Assembly (NCBI GenBank): GCA_951802195.1
Contig: OX637627.1
Span: 1,054,001-1,118,000, forward strand
Reading direction: 5' to 3'
DNA length: 64,000 bases
Source: Tausonia pullulans
Taxonomy: Eukaryota > Basidiomycota > Tremellomycetes > Cystofilobasidiales > Mrakiaceae
The notes under the pieces are model-generated. The model was given only the letters and a program-made list of their open reading frames with translations, made no database searches and was not told where the DNA came from. Positions 32,137 to 42,695 of the stretch are shown in pieces; within the stretch, counting starts at the first letter, position 1; each line of letters opens with the position of its first letter. Made by a program: the position numbers and the translations under genes.

Positions 32137-32431
32137 TGTTGCGATTAGCCTGCCAACGAGAGAGAGGGTCTGGTAGAGAACCTTCAGAACAAGTGTGTCC
32201 ATAGGCAGTGGCTACGAAAGGTACGAACCTGGTAGAGAACCTTCAGAACAAGTGAAGGTCCACTGCCAGGAGAGAAGAAGTGAGCTTAAATAGTGTAGCT
32301 ATGCGGCGGCAAGGAATATTCAAAAGCTGTGCGCGGCACTCCGCAGCTTTGGCACTCCGCGCAGCGCTCTCACGGCGCCACCACCAAAGCCACCACAGCC
32401 ACCACAGCCTCCACAGCCACAATCTTCAACA
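32137..32431 (-). repeat. Copia LTR (right end of array, right arm)
   Basis: A 295-bp LTR, mirror of 15319-15613, marking the junction between the copia array and the gypsy pol to its right. It differs from the 273-bp LTRs at 21326 and 23464 by a GGCTGTGGTGG-type repeat instead of the GGGTCC minisatellite, so at least two copia LTR variants are present. Confidence 0.87.
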
Positions 32432-35400
32432 ATTTTCCCCCACCCTCGACACACATCGCCAACACGTTGCCACTGTCCTCGAGCGCCTCCTTGCAGCGCG
32501 CCTCTGGGTCAAGCCGGAGAAGTACGCCTTCCACCAGAACGAGGTCGATTTCCTCGGCTACATCGTCGGCGCTCAAGGCATCAAGATGGATCCCTCCAAG
32601 ATCTCAGCTGTTACAGACTGGCCGGCACCCACTTCGGTCAGACACATCCAGTCCTTCCTCGGATTCGCCAACTTCTACCGCCGTTTCGTCCACCGGTTCT
32701 CAAAAGTCGTCGCCCCCATTACGTCCCTCCTCAAGAAAGGTGTCCCCTTCCACTTCGGGCCGGATCAACTCGCCGCTTTCGAGACCCTCAAGTCCAAGTT
32801 CACCTCGTCCGCCGTCCTCACCGTCTTCGACCCCGCGCTTCCCCTCGCCCTCGAGACGGACTCATCCGACTTCGCCGTTGCCGGCGTTCTCTCGCAACGC
32901 GCCGTCGCTCCGCGCTCGTCACTCCGCCCGATCGCCTTCTACTCGCGCAAGCTCAACCCGGCCGAACTCAACTACGAGATCCACGACAAGGAAATGCTGG
33001 CGATCATCGAGTGCCTCAAGGAGTGGCGCCATTACTGCGAAGGGCACCCTTCGCCTCTTACCATCTACACCGATCACGAGTCGCTCCAGTACTTTACCAC
33101 CTCCAAAGCCCTCTCCCGCCGTGAGTCCCGCTGGGCCGAGTTTCTCTCTGGTTTCAGCTTTGTCGTTTTCTATCGCCCTGGAGGACGCAATACCGTCGCC
33201 GATGCCCTGTCGAGGCGACAGGATCTTTCGGAGGGGAGTCGCCCTTCGGACCAGACACCTAGGCGCCTTCTCAAACCCGACCAGTACATCATCGCCGCCA
33301 ACCTCAGATCCCATCCCTCGGCCGCCGCCGCTCCCCTCGATCAAGCTCCCCTCGATATGATTGGCGACATCCCGGCGCTCTTCGAACCCATTGACTCGGA
33401 ACCTCCGGATCCCATTCCCGACCTCGATCCTCGCCCCACGCTCCTTCCTCGTCTTCTCACCGCACAACTCGTCGACCCGTCACTCGCCCCCCTCATTTAC
33501 CTCCTCCGTCACCCGGATCGCCCTCGCTCTTCCGACGATGTCAAGGCTCTCCTGGATCTCTCGCTCCACACTACAGACCTCCTTCTCTCGCGCGGCCTCG
33601 TCCTCGTTCCGAACGACCACCAGCTACGCCTCGACCTCGTCCGCGCCTGCCACGAGCCTCGGCTCGCTGGGCACCTTGGCGCTCGCAAGACTCACGACCT
33701 CCTTCGACGCTCGTTCACTTTCCCCTCCGACAATACATTCGTCCAAACCTACACCTCCGGCTGCGACCTTTGTGTCCGCAACAAGACAAATCGGCGCGCA
33801 CCCTTCGGCCTCCTCCAACCGCTCCCGCCACCGACACGCCCTTGGACGATGATCTCCATGGACGGCATCGTCAAGCTCCCGACCTCCGACGGCCTCGACT
33901 GCATTCAAGTCTTCATCGATCGATTCACCAAGATGGTTCGTCTTGTCCCGTATTGCGAAGCCGGCTTCGCAGCTCCCGAGCTCGCTCGGATGTACCTCGA
34001 CCACGTCGTCCGGCACCACGGTTTTCAGACAGACATCACCTCGGATCGCGGATCGACCTTCACCTCTTCCTTCTGGAGATCTTTCCTCTCTCTCATCGGC
34101 ACCGCCCCTCATTTCACTACCGCCTTTCACCCCGCGGCCAATGGCCAAACCGAGCGTGCTAACGCCGTCGTCGAGACCTTCCTTCGGATCTTCTGCAACC
34201 ACCATCAAGACGACTGGGTCTCGCTCCTCCCCTCCTGCGAGTTCGCTCTCAACAACTCGCTAGCGGTCGCCACCCAGCACACGCCTTTCTTCGCCAACCA
34301 CGGTTACCACCCTCTCTCGTCATCTGACCTCCTCGCCGCCTCCACCTCGCACAATCCCGCCGCCGATGCCACCGTTGCCAAGCTTCGCGCTCTTCATATC
34401 GAGATCCGAGAACACATCCTCGCTGCCCAACGCTCTTACAAGACCTTCGCTGATCAATCCCGTCGTCCTACCACCTTTCCAGGGGAAGACGGCAAGGATC
34501 CTCCCCCTCCGATCTTCAAGACCGGCGATCTCGTCTGGCTCAATCGTCGCAACATTACTACCGATCGGCCCTCGCTCAAACTCGATGTCAAACACCTCGG
34601 CCCCTTCCGGATCCTCCGTGTACTCTCGGACGTCTCCTTCGAGCTCGACTTGCCTCCCACAGTCCCGGTCCATCCTGTTTTCCACGCCTCGCTTCTCTTG
34701 CCACACGCCCCCGGACATCCCGGTCAACACCAGCCTGCCGTACCGCCAGTCAACGCCGCCGACCCAGAGCTGTACGTCGTCGAACGCATCATCAAGATGG
34801 ACGTCCGCGACGGCAATCACTTCTACCTCGTTCACTGGCAAGGCTATCGCGACGAGGAGGACACATGGGAGCCGTACGATCACGTTTGTTAGGATTGGCC
34901 CAAGGTTCACGGCGGAGGATGATGAGTGGGAGGAGGGGCGTAGATGGAACCGTAGACTGAAGGGCTGATAGTGACACAGGCTCGCTTGGGGGTCTTGGGC
35001 AGGTTTATCGAATCCAAATGGTAGTCAGAGTGCAGAACAAAAGGTACGATGAACTAAGCGTCTTATGGGCCAAGGGTAAGAAACAAAGAGAGTGGGACAG
35101 TGTGGCTGAAGAGAGGCTAAGAATATGGAAGCTGAGCAATTAAGGGCGATGCTACAAAGTCGAGGAGCCGAGGTGGCGGGTCCGCGAGATTCTGCAGCCA
35201 CATAAGCGCGGAGCCTATATGGTGAACCCGTAAGATCCTGACAAAGGGTCAATGGCAGAGGAGGTTGGGCGAGGAGGGGAACGTTGGCGATGAAGTGTAC
35301 TGAGAGCGGAGGTGGGTGATGAGATGGAACTGAAGTGGCGGACGTGACACGGGCTCGCTGAAGGGTCTTGGGCAAGTTTGTCGGGTCCAAATGATAGTCA

Positions 35401-36158
35401 GAGTGCAGAACAAAATCTACGATGAAATGAGCGTTTTATGGACGAGTGGTGAGAACAAGGGAGTGATGAGAATAAGGAAGTGATGAGAAAGTTTAGAAAT
35501 CAAAGAGTGTGGGACAGATGAGGCAACAAAGGGATAAAGGAATGGGAATGCTGATCAAGCAAGGGAAAGGCTATTGGCGCCGCGTTGGCCAGGCGCAGGG
35601 TCGAGGTAGCCAGTCCGCTAGATCCTGACAACGTTGCTCATCTCCGCCTCCTCAAAGCCTTCCACCGCGCCCATCCTGATCTTCCCAAGCCATCGCGCCG
35701 TACTATCCGTCGCCCTTCTCACCGTCCTCGTCGCCATAACACCTAGGCCTCAAGTCATTCGCCCTCTCAGGAGTTCGGGCCTTAGCCGCGGGCTCCTGTC
35801 AGGATCTCACAGATTTATCACATGGGCTCCGCGCCTATGTTGCTGTCAGGTTCTCGCGGACCCGCCACCTTGGCTCCGCGCTTGCGTACATCGATCCCCC
35901 TTACTTACTTGGCTCCCGCACCTTCGGTCACTCTTCAGCCACACTGTCCCACACTCTTTGTTTATTTCCCTTTAGTCCATAAGACGCTTAGTTCATCGTA
36001 CCCTTTGTTCTACACTCTGACTATCATTTGGATACGATAAACCTGCCCAAGACCCCAAGCGAGCCTGTGTCACTACCAGCTCTTCAGTCTACTGTTCCAT
36101 CGACGCCCCTCCCCTCACTCATCCTCCTCCGCCCTTGACCCTTGGGCCAATCCTAACA
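32432..36158 (+). mobile_element. Ty3/gypsy element, 3' portion, broken (right arm copy)
   Basis: Mirror image of 11592-15318: the RT end, RNase H, integrase and chromodomain of pol up to about 34886, the compound LTR insertion 34887-35630, the pol end (35631 onward) and the 3' LTR 35797-36158 (362 bp). It is broken by insertions, at least two of them. It differs from the whole chromovirus by scattered substitutions and is a separate, older copy of the same family. Confidence 0.87.
34887..35630 (-). mobile_element. Compound double LTR (right arm copy)
   Basis: Mirror of 12120-12863: type-1 LTR 34887-35243 next to type-2 LTR 35244-35630, flanked by the single 5-bp direct repeat ACGTT (34882-34886 and 35631-35635) in the gypsy pol end. 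Confidence 0.8.
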
Positions 36159-36497
36159 CGAAGTGTACTGAGAGCGGAGGTGGGTGGTGAGATGGAACTG
36201 AAGTGGCGGAGGTGACACGGGCTCGCTTAAGGGTCTTGGGCAGGTTTGTCGGGTCCAAATGATAGTCAGAGTGCAGAACGAAATCTACGATGAAATGAGC
36301 GTTTTATGGACGAGTAACGAGAACAAGGGAGTGATGAGATTAAGGAAGTGATGATAAAGTTTAGAAAGCAAAGAGTGTGGGACAGATGAGGCAACAAAGG
36401 GATAAAGGAACGGGAATGCTGATCAAGCAAGGGAAAGGCTATTGGCGCCGCGTTGGCCAGGCGCAGGGTCGAGGTAGCCAGTCCCTAGATCCTGACA
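36159..36497 (-). mobile_element. Partial type-2 gypsy LTR at the right edge of the nest
   Basis: This sequence closely resembles the type-2 LTR at 35244-35630 (shared AAGTGTACTGAGAGCGGAGG, and GTGGGACAGATGAGGCAACA) and ends AGATCCTGACA at 36497, with several base differences. It directly abuts the gypsy 3' LTR ending at 36158, so that gypsy copy was probably inserted into this LTR. It marks the junction with host DNA upstream of VMA21. Confidence 0.8.
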
Positions 36498-36945
36498 AGT
36501 TAGCTAGAGGCGAGTTCTCCATCTTGAGCGGCGTGCGATTGGTTGGGGCGTCCGAGGAAGCAAAGGCGACTTGGCGACAAACCAACGAGGGGAGGCGAAA
36601 TAACGAGCAAACAGGAAGGAGCAAGAATGAAAGAGAGCGAAGGAGAGGTAAGAAGTAAGGGAGAAGAGAAAGGGGGCAGGCAAGTAGAGGGAGCGAGGCG
36701 AGCGCGATGAAGAACGACGCGTCGGGGAGCGAGAGAGTCAGCTTGCCTGTGAGGAGAGGGCGCATCAGTGCTCACCAGTCGCTAAATGTAACACGGCCGA
36801 TGCCTGGCGAAGGCAACTTCGCCCAGAAGCGAGACTGGGCCAAGGTAAGAAAGGAGAGTGAGACGAGGGGGAGAGGAGAGACCCTTGGACCCCTCCCTCG
36901 ACGGTAGCTCGCGTCTCCTCCCCAACGTCCATCCACCTCCTTGAC
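36498..36945. promoter_or_regulatory. VMA21 upstream region next to transposon edge
   Basis: About 448 bp of host DNA lies between the last LTR base and the VMA21 ATG. It is purine-rich on the plus strand (GGGAGAAGAGAAAGGGGGC near 36660). All VMA21 promoter elements not separated by the nest must lie here. No specific motif was identified. Confidence 0.4.
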
Positions 36946-37411
36946 ATGTCCTCCGCTGGCAAGATGACAGACCCAACTCCCAAGTGAGCTTCTGGGCATC
37001 TGATGTTGCTAAATCAGACATTACTCATGCGATGCTACGTTCGTCCAGTCAGGGAGGTGTTCTCCTCAAACTCGTCGGCTTCTCCCTGGCTGTTGCGCTT
37101 GCTCCTGTCGCGACATATTTCCTTACCCTCACTCACGTTTTTGATGGTTCGTGGGAGCACAAGGAAGGGAGCTCATCTGGATAGGCGGAAGCTGATTCTT
37201 CCCTCTACCACCCCGGCGCTGCTCATTATCCCTGTCGCCGCGACGCGTATGCGCCACTCCTTCCGCTGTCTCCCCTCCAGGCAACGCGACTTACGCCGCC
37301 ATCGCCGCCGTTGTTGCTGCCAACATGGTCCTGGTCGCCTACGTCACTGTCGCCTTTAAGGAGGACCAGCAGGCGCAAAATCATTCCGCGGCTTCCAAGA
37401 AGAAGGTGTGA
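36946..37411 (+). CDS. VMA21: V-ATPase assembly factor Vma21
   Basis: Vma21 is a small two-pass ER membrane chaperone that escorts assembly of the V-ATPase membrane (Vo) sector. Three exons give about 86 residues: MSSAGKMTDPTPN (donor GTGAGC near 36982), then QGGVLLKLVGFSLAVALAPV and TYFLTLTHVFDG (first membrane segment; acceptor CAG before 37051), then NATYAAIAAVVAANMVLVAY with VTVAFKEDQQ (second membrane segment). The last exon ends in SKKKV, a lysine-rich ER-retrieval tail of the kind known in the family. Splice phases are consistent in both introns. Length and layout fit fungal Vma21. It is convergent with ATM1 (250 bp between stops), and the transposon island ends 448 bp upstream of its start. 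Confidence 0.88.
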
Positions 37412-37661
37412 GAATGACATGGCAGACACGAATGACAGCAGAAGGGAGACGCTGCGTGGGATCGGGGCAAGCAGACAGCGGAGTTCAGATACGCGCATTT
37501 TTTTGTGTTCTTCGTCAAGCAGCCCGTCTATAAGAGGCATGCCGGCACGATATCCTATGGCGCTATGAAAGCGTCTCTACCCGCTCGGGCGATGAACTGT
37601 TCCTCTCAGATGGATGCCTCCCTGCTAGTTTTTCGGGTCATAACATAGGCCGCAAGTCAAA

Positions 37662-40600
37662 TCAATATTCATGCGAGGATTGCGCCTCCCAAAGGCCACG
37701 GTAGACACCTCCTTCCCGTGCCAACAGCTCTTCGTGGGTTCCCTCTTCGGCGACCTTCCCCTCATGCAGAACGATGATGCGGTCCGCGTCTGCGACGGTG
37801 CGGAGACTATATGTGCGTAAGCGCAAGTTCAGCAAGGACAACCAGGCGTGATAGACAGTGCGAGCCCCATCAACCACAACCGGCAACTCACCGATGCGCG
37901 ATGAAAACGCTCGTCCGTTTGCCCTGTAGAAGGGTTTGGTTGATCTCCGCCATCAGTCGGCTCTCGGTTGCAGTGTCCAACGCCGAGGTCTGAATGAAAA
38001 GACAGGCTTATCGTCAGTTGACTGTCCATCCATCAAAGATGGACAACACGAACCGCCTCATCGAAGAAGAGGATGGGTGGATCCTTCAGAAGCACTCGGG
38101 CGACTGCCAGCCTGAAAGCACGCAGCAAAACTGGTTCAGCGGGGCTCGAAGATAGCGTGCGGTAGGTTGGACGTCACGGACCTTTGCCGCTCGCCTCCCG
38201 AAATCATGAGCCCGCGCTCGCCAACCTGCCAGCCGCTCGAAAGCTTGTCAGCGGCCTATCGTTAAGTGGGCAGTGAGACTGAGAAAAACCTTGGTGAGAT
38301 ACTTGTCGGGTAAGCTCTCAATCGTCGTTTCGATGTGGGCCCGACGACACACTTCCCGGACTTCTTCGTCCGTGGCGTCAATCTTGCCATAGCGGACATC
38401 TGTATGTCCACAAAGAGCTGTAAGCAACTGGTCAAGAAGGCCAGAGAAAGAGCTGGCCAATCACTGTGTAAAATATCGCCATGGAAGAGAGGTGTATCCT
38501 GCAGCAAGCGATAGATCCTTAGGTCAGTTTTACGGACGGACATCTTGCCCAATTTCGTCTCATGACTGGATCGGAGTAACTGCTCACCTGAGGTACGACG
38601 CCGATGGTTTGCCTGAGGCTCTTCAGAGACACGTCCTCGATAGACTGGCCATCAATGGAGATAATGCCTGAAGTAGGCTCATAGAAACGGTAAAGGAGGC
38701 GAAAGAGGGTGCTCTTGCCCGAACCGCTGCTACCGACGATGGCAACCTTCTGGCCGGCAGGAATGGTGAAGGTTAGATTCTTGAAGATAGGCCGCTCCGG
38801 GTGGTAGCCGAACGAGACGTTCTCGAAACGGATAGAGCCTCCCTGAAGGACGAGTGGGGGAGCGGAGGCCTTGTCCTAAAGGAGATCAAGCTGATGAGTG
38901 ATGGCAAGGCTGAGATGCTTTTGGCAAAGTTGTCTCTCATACCTTGATAGGGACCTTAAGATTTTGAATATTGAACATGACTTTGGGTCAACATAGGGAG
39001 TCAGCTGTGCATGTTAAATGGCTCTCGGATGGAAAGTGGGAAAATCTTTCTCTCACCCTCCATGTCAATCAAAGATTGCCGAAGCTCCCTGTAGACGGTG
39101 CCTATGGATGAAGCAGAAAGGGGCTTAGTGGAACAGCCCGAGACGATAGGGACCCACAAACAGAACGCTTTACCGAGGAAGCTGGCACCGAAAAAACGTC
39201 AATCAGAGTCAGGCCACGTTGACTAAGACATGATACAATGAAAGAAGACAGCCCACTTCAAGGGGAGAGAGAGCTGGAAGAGCAACTGGTTGATCATGAC
39301 CACGTCTCCGACCGTCATGGTGCCTGGTTAAGTCGTACGCCAATGGCCGTCAGGTTTGGGTTCAACGCGCAAATTGCGCCATAGCGCTCACCCTTCAACA
39401 CTCCTTGGGCTGCAAGTCCCATCATGACAGTCAGGGCCGTGGAAAAGATAACGTTTTGCCCAGAGTTCAGAGTCGCGAGACTTGTCGAGATCTTCACGCT
39501 TGCACGCTCGTACTCCTGCAGCGTCTTGTCGTACTGAGCAACCTCGTAGGGCTCGTTGTTAAAATGCTGGAGTCGGCGTATGCGAATAGTAAGATCCTGA
39601 GTCAGTGGAAGAGAAAAAAAAACACTCAATGGCGTACCTTGACGGCCTCGTAGTTGATCAGTGCATCTACAGCTCGAGTGGCGCCCTTGTTATCCGCCTC
39701 ATTCGCCTGTTTTCGAAACTTGGTCCTGCAAGAGCGAAAGTGTTCAGCATTCGCATATCGACAAAAAGGAGATACCGTAGGTGGCTGACCTCCAGGCGGT
39801 GGTCTGGATCGTGAACCAGCTGTAAGACGCCATCGTCAGGGCCGTGACCGCGGCAAAGTTCCAGCCGTAATTCCACGTCTGGAGAAGAAAGCTTGTCAGG
39901 CCAACGACTGCAGATAGACAACCGGAAGGAGGTTAGACGGACCAAAATAGCGCAGACCATCGAGATCTCCAGTGCAGTTGGGATGACGTGAAACACGACG
40001 GAGGAAAGGACGAAGGAGATTCCTCTGGACGAGAGTGAGACTTCTTGGTCAGTCGCGAACGTCATTTGGCGACCAAAGATGGACTCGCTTCGTCCCCCGG
40101 TCAATGGCACGCGTCAGCCCGCCAGTCTGCCGAGAGAGATGGAATTTGAGGTCCATCGCCAGGAGGTGGTCGAACGTCTCACGAGCCACTCGCCGGATGG
40201 CCCTCTGAGCGACACTCGCAAAGACGGCGTTCCTCAATTCGGAGAAGAGCGTCGCGCCGATGCGGGCAAAGGCATCTGAGAGGAATGAAGATTCAGCTTG
40301 AATTCAAGGGTCGGGAGACATGGTATCAGATATCGACTCGCTCACATCCGACGATCGACCACCCAGCGACCATCCAGACGGTGGACGCGTCGTTGACAGG
40401 CAAGTTGAGAGAGTCGACGCTGGGGAAACAGAGCCATCAGTCGCCAGGCATCCCCTAGAGCGTGCTTGCTTGGGACTACGGACATGTCTTTGAAAAAGAA
40501 GGGGACCTGAACGTTGAGGATCTTGCCTCCCACAAGCAGCGTGATGGCAAATACGACGCGAGCTTTGACGCCATAATCGGACCTCGGCCAGATATTGGCG

Positions 40601-41046
40601 ACGAGGCGCTTGACGATGGCGAGGTCGTTCGAGTCCTGCTCGGTCGGCTTCGTTTGGGATGAAGCCTGGTTCGAGCCCAGGTTCGACGCTTGGTTTTTCG
40701 AAGGAGTCGAAGGTGTTGGAGGTGTGGTCGAGATCGCACGTGAAGACGGGGCATCAGAGCGGAAGCCGGAGGAGCGAAACGCGACAGTAGCGGCAAATGA
40801 CGACCGGGCAAAGGTAGACGATGGGGAGAGAGAAAGATGCTGAGCCTAGCAGCAGCAGGCAGGGATCAGCCACCTGAGCTAAAAAGGTCAGAATGAGTGC
40901 CTCAAGAGACAAGAAGAGCTCACTCTGAGGCATTGCCGGGCGATCCTCCGACAGGCGAAGGAAGAGGGTGAGGCGGTCAAGGCGTCTCTAGGGCTCCTTC
41001 CAACGACTCGGGCAATTGAGCTCGAGACACGCCAAGTCCAGGACAT
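37662..41046 (-). CDS. ATM1: Mitochondrial ABC transporter Atm1 (ABCB7 family)
   Basis: Atm1 is a homodimeric half-transporter of the mitochondrial inner membrane that exports a glutathione-linked sulfur/Fe-S intermediate for cytosolic Fe-S protein assembly. The start ATG at 41046 gives an Arg/Ser-rich presequence ([20 protein letters not shown]), and the phase-0 first intron (GTGAGC near 40924) supports it. The membrane domain shows [73 protein letters not shown] and [18 protein letters not shown]. The nucleotide-binding domain has Walker [10 protein letters not shown] (near 38730), Q-loop GVVPQDTPLF, signature MISGGERQR, Walker B ILFFDEATSALD (split by an intron near 38050) and H-loop FIAHR. 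It ends [18 protein letters not shown], with TGA at 37662. More than ten short introns interrupt it. [18 protein letters not shown] is diagnostic of Atm1 rather than of Mdl proteins. Confidence 0.94.
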
Positions 41047-41430
41047 TCCGGAAGCGGACCTCGAGGAAGCAGGGGGGACTGGGATTTATAAGAGCTATAA
41101 GGGCCGGTAGGAGAGGATGGAGGTTAGGGCTTGACTGATAGTGGGGCTAAAGGCAGTACGCGCCGCTGGTCGTGGCTGTCAACGCACGGAGAGGCTGAGG
41201 CAGGAGGCCCGACGCGCCTCCGTCTCCACTACCAACATCATCCACTTCATCAATATCCTCATCAACTACCCTCATTCACCCTCACCTGCCCCGACGCTTG
41301 TGTCAAAGCATCTCTCTACAGCTATTCTATTCATTCACTCGGTATCATCCCCCGACAAAGGACCAGGTGGACGAAGACGGCGTTCCTCACGCGTAGGCGA
41401 CAGCCTCAAAGCCAAACGGCCAATGATTTC

Positions 41431-41997
41431 ATGCTCAGAATGGCCAGAGACTTCCAAGAGCTCTTGAAGACGGACCACATATCCCTTCAGATGGCTAGTG
41501 TCCTCACTTCAATTTGTCACGCCCTTCACCGACGCACTCCCCAGAGACGCTTGACCCATTCTGCGATGTCCTTACCAACACATATCTTCGATGAGATTGA
41601 CGACAATCTCTTTGACTTCGAGGTCAATGATGACAATTCGATTCGCGACAACGAACTCGACTTGTCGGATGAGGCGGAGCGCGACGACAACAACGACGAT
41701 GACAACGACGTCAAAAACAACGACGAGTTGTCGGACAGCGAATTCTCCCTCCTCCCCCTTCTCCCCCTGCCCGCACCGGCTCACCCGTCGACGTTGGAAC
41801 GCAACAACTCACTCGAGAGAATCAGGATAACAATGTTCTCATTGGCAAGATCGACGTGTCTCGGGCTTCAGAATGCAACTCAGCTGCGATCGCCTGCGTT
41901 TGGTGTTCACAGCAGCGAGCGAGATCATGCAGGCAGGACGCACAACACAGAGATTGACCTCGGCCACCGCTTTTCTCGTCAGCCACGCATGGACTGA
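41431..41997 (+). CDS. Doubtful acidic ORF, unknown
   Basis: An open frame from ATG 41431 encodes about 188 residues; the frame is open still further upstream but without another ATG. It starts MLRMARDFQELLKTDH and contains a long Asp/Asn-rich acidic stretch (FDEIDDNLFDFEVNDDNS, RDDNNDDDNDVKNNDE) followed by a Pro/Leu run. No family is recognised. Base composition is more AT-rich than the neighbouring genes and the end is ordinary-looking low-complexity sequence. It lies between the ATM1 start and the FMP27 stop and could be a lineage-specific protein, a decayed gene or chance. Confidence 0.25.
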   Translation: MLRMARDFQELLKTDHISLQMASVLTSICHALHRRTPQRRLTHSAMSLPTHIFDEIDDNLFDFEVNDDNSIRDNELDLSDEAERDDNNDDDNDVKNNDELSDSEFSLLPLLPLPAPAHPSTLERNNSLERIRITMFSLARSTCLGLQNATQLRSPAFGVHSSERDHAGRTHNTEIDLGHRFSRQPRMD

Positions 41998-42695
41998 GGG
42001 CCTTCCGAGCCCAAGCGACTTGAGGACAAGGGAAGGCTATCGCTCGACTCAACACTGGCTGGGCTGCAGCCATCAGAACGCAAGCTGAGGCATCAACCGC
42101 TCAACACAACGAATGTCTTCAATACACCGCGGTCAGGGAAGCGTCGGGGCATCTTTATCAAAGGCAGCAACTTGGACGCGAGCGAATTCTTGAAAAGATT
42201 GAAGAAAGTTACGAGCAGACGCGAGGAAGACAACGAGAGCGACGGATTGGCTTGCCGCAGGAGGGCGGTGTGTTAAGCCTGTTGCTCGGACGTGTCATGG
42301 TCGACATCGTCCTGACAGTGCAAATAACTCTGGTACGGACAGTCGGTCTCTCAATCAGAGAGGCGGCCGGGGCCCGACAAGCCGGACACTTAGAAGGCAA
42401 CAACCAACCCCGGACAGAGAGCAAGGACCGTCGGTCATTCTGGTTTTTGCATCTCGCTTACTGCTTTCAGGCTCATAGAATCCAGATTGCAATCAAGAAT
42501 CTAACAACAGACAAATAGGGCTGAGGAGAGAAGACGGAGAAATGGTTACAGAGGAGACTCGATACACATGATGCAAAGAGGAGTAGTGGGAGGGGGAGAG
42601 AAACGGACGACAAGCAGGACTAGAAACCAGCGGCAGCCCCTCACATCGACGCGCCCAGCAGAGCCTGGCATTTAATTCAAGAAAACGACACCGCA
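41998..42695. other. Intergenic stretch without a recognised gene
   Basis: About 700 bp between the acidic ORF and the FMP27 stop. Only short frames occur, none with familiar content. It is comparatively AT-rich with runs of AACAAC and GAGAG. It should contain the FMP27 terminator. Confidence 0.4.

Larger units (their letters stand above)
23464..32431 (-). mobile_element. Tandem copia unit 2, split by a gypsy element and a solo LTR
   Basis: Unit 2 runs from the LTR at 23464 to the LTR at 32137-32431 (295 bp) and matches unit 1 in parts and, once the insertions are discounted, in length (about 2.14 kb). It is interrupted twice: by the whole gypsy element 23953-30121 (target repeat ACCTG) and by the solo gypsy LTR 31724-32080 (target repeat ATTCG). 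From 30122 rightward it is also the mirror of the left-arm copia. Minus-strand copia coding is recognisable at 23572-23952 and 30122-31719. It is a broken element. Confidence 0.82.
30122..36158. repeat. Right arm of 6-kb inverted repeat
   Basis: Mirror image of 11592-17628 (coordinate pairs sum to 47750) with no insertion or deletion between arms at any boundary tested. Its inner edge coincides with the chromovirus target site, and its outer edge with the end of the gypsy LTR at 36158. The arms thus stop at element ends rather than at random points. Confidence 0.9.
10870..36497. mobile_element. Nested LTR-retrotransposon island (overview)
   Basis: All of this 25.6-kb interval is explained by Ty3/gypsy and Ty1/copia elements, their LTRs and one assembly gap; no host gene was recognised. 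The layers, outermost first, are: an old gypsy remnant, gypsy LTR plus tail pieces, a gypsy copy interrupted by a compound LTR and by a copia element, a second copia in opposite orientation, a tandem copia array, and a whole-looking gypsy chromovirus inserted in that array. The pieces from 11592 to 17628 and from 30122 to 36158 are mirror copies. Flanking host genes are the membrane protein gene ending at 10807 and VMA21 starting at 36946. Confidence 0.93.

Noticed and set aside
41131-41430. Upstream extension of the acidic ORF
   Set aside because: The extended frame has no ATG before 41431, so the start would be non-standard.
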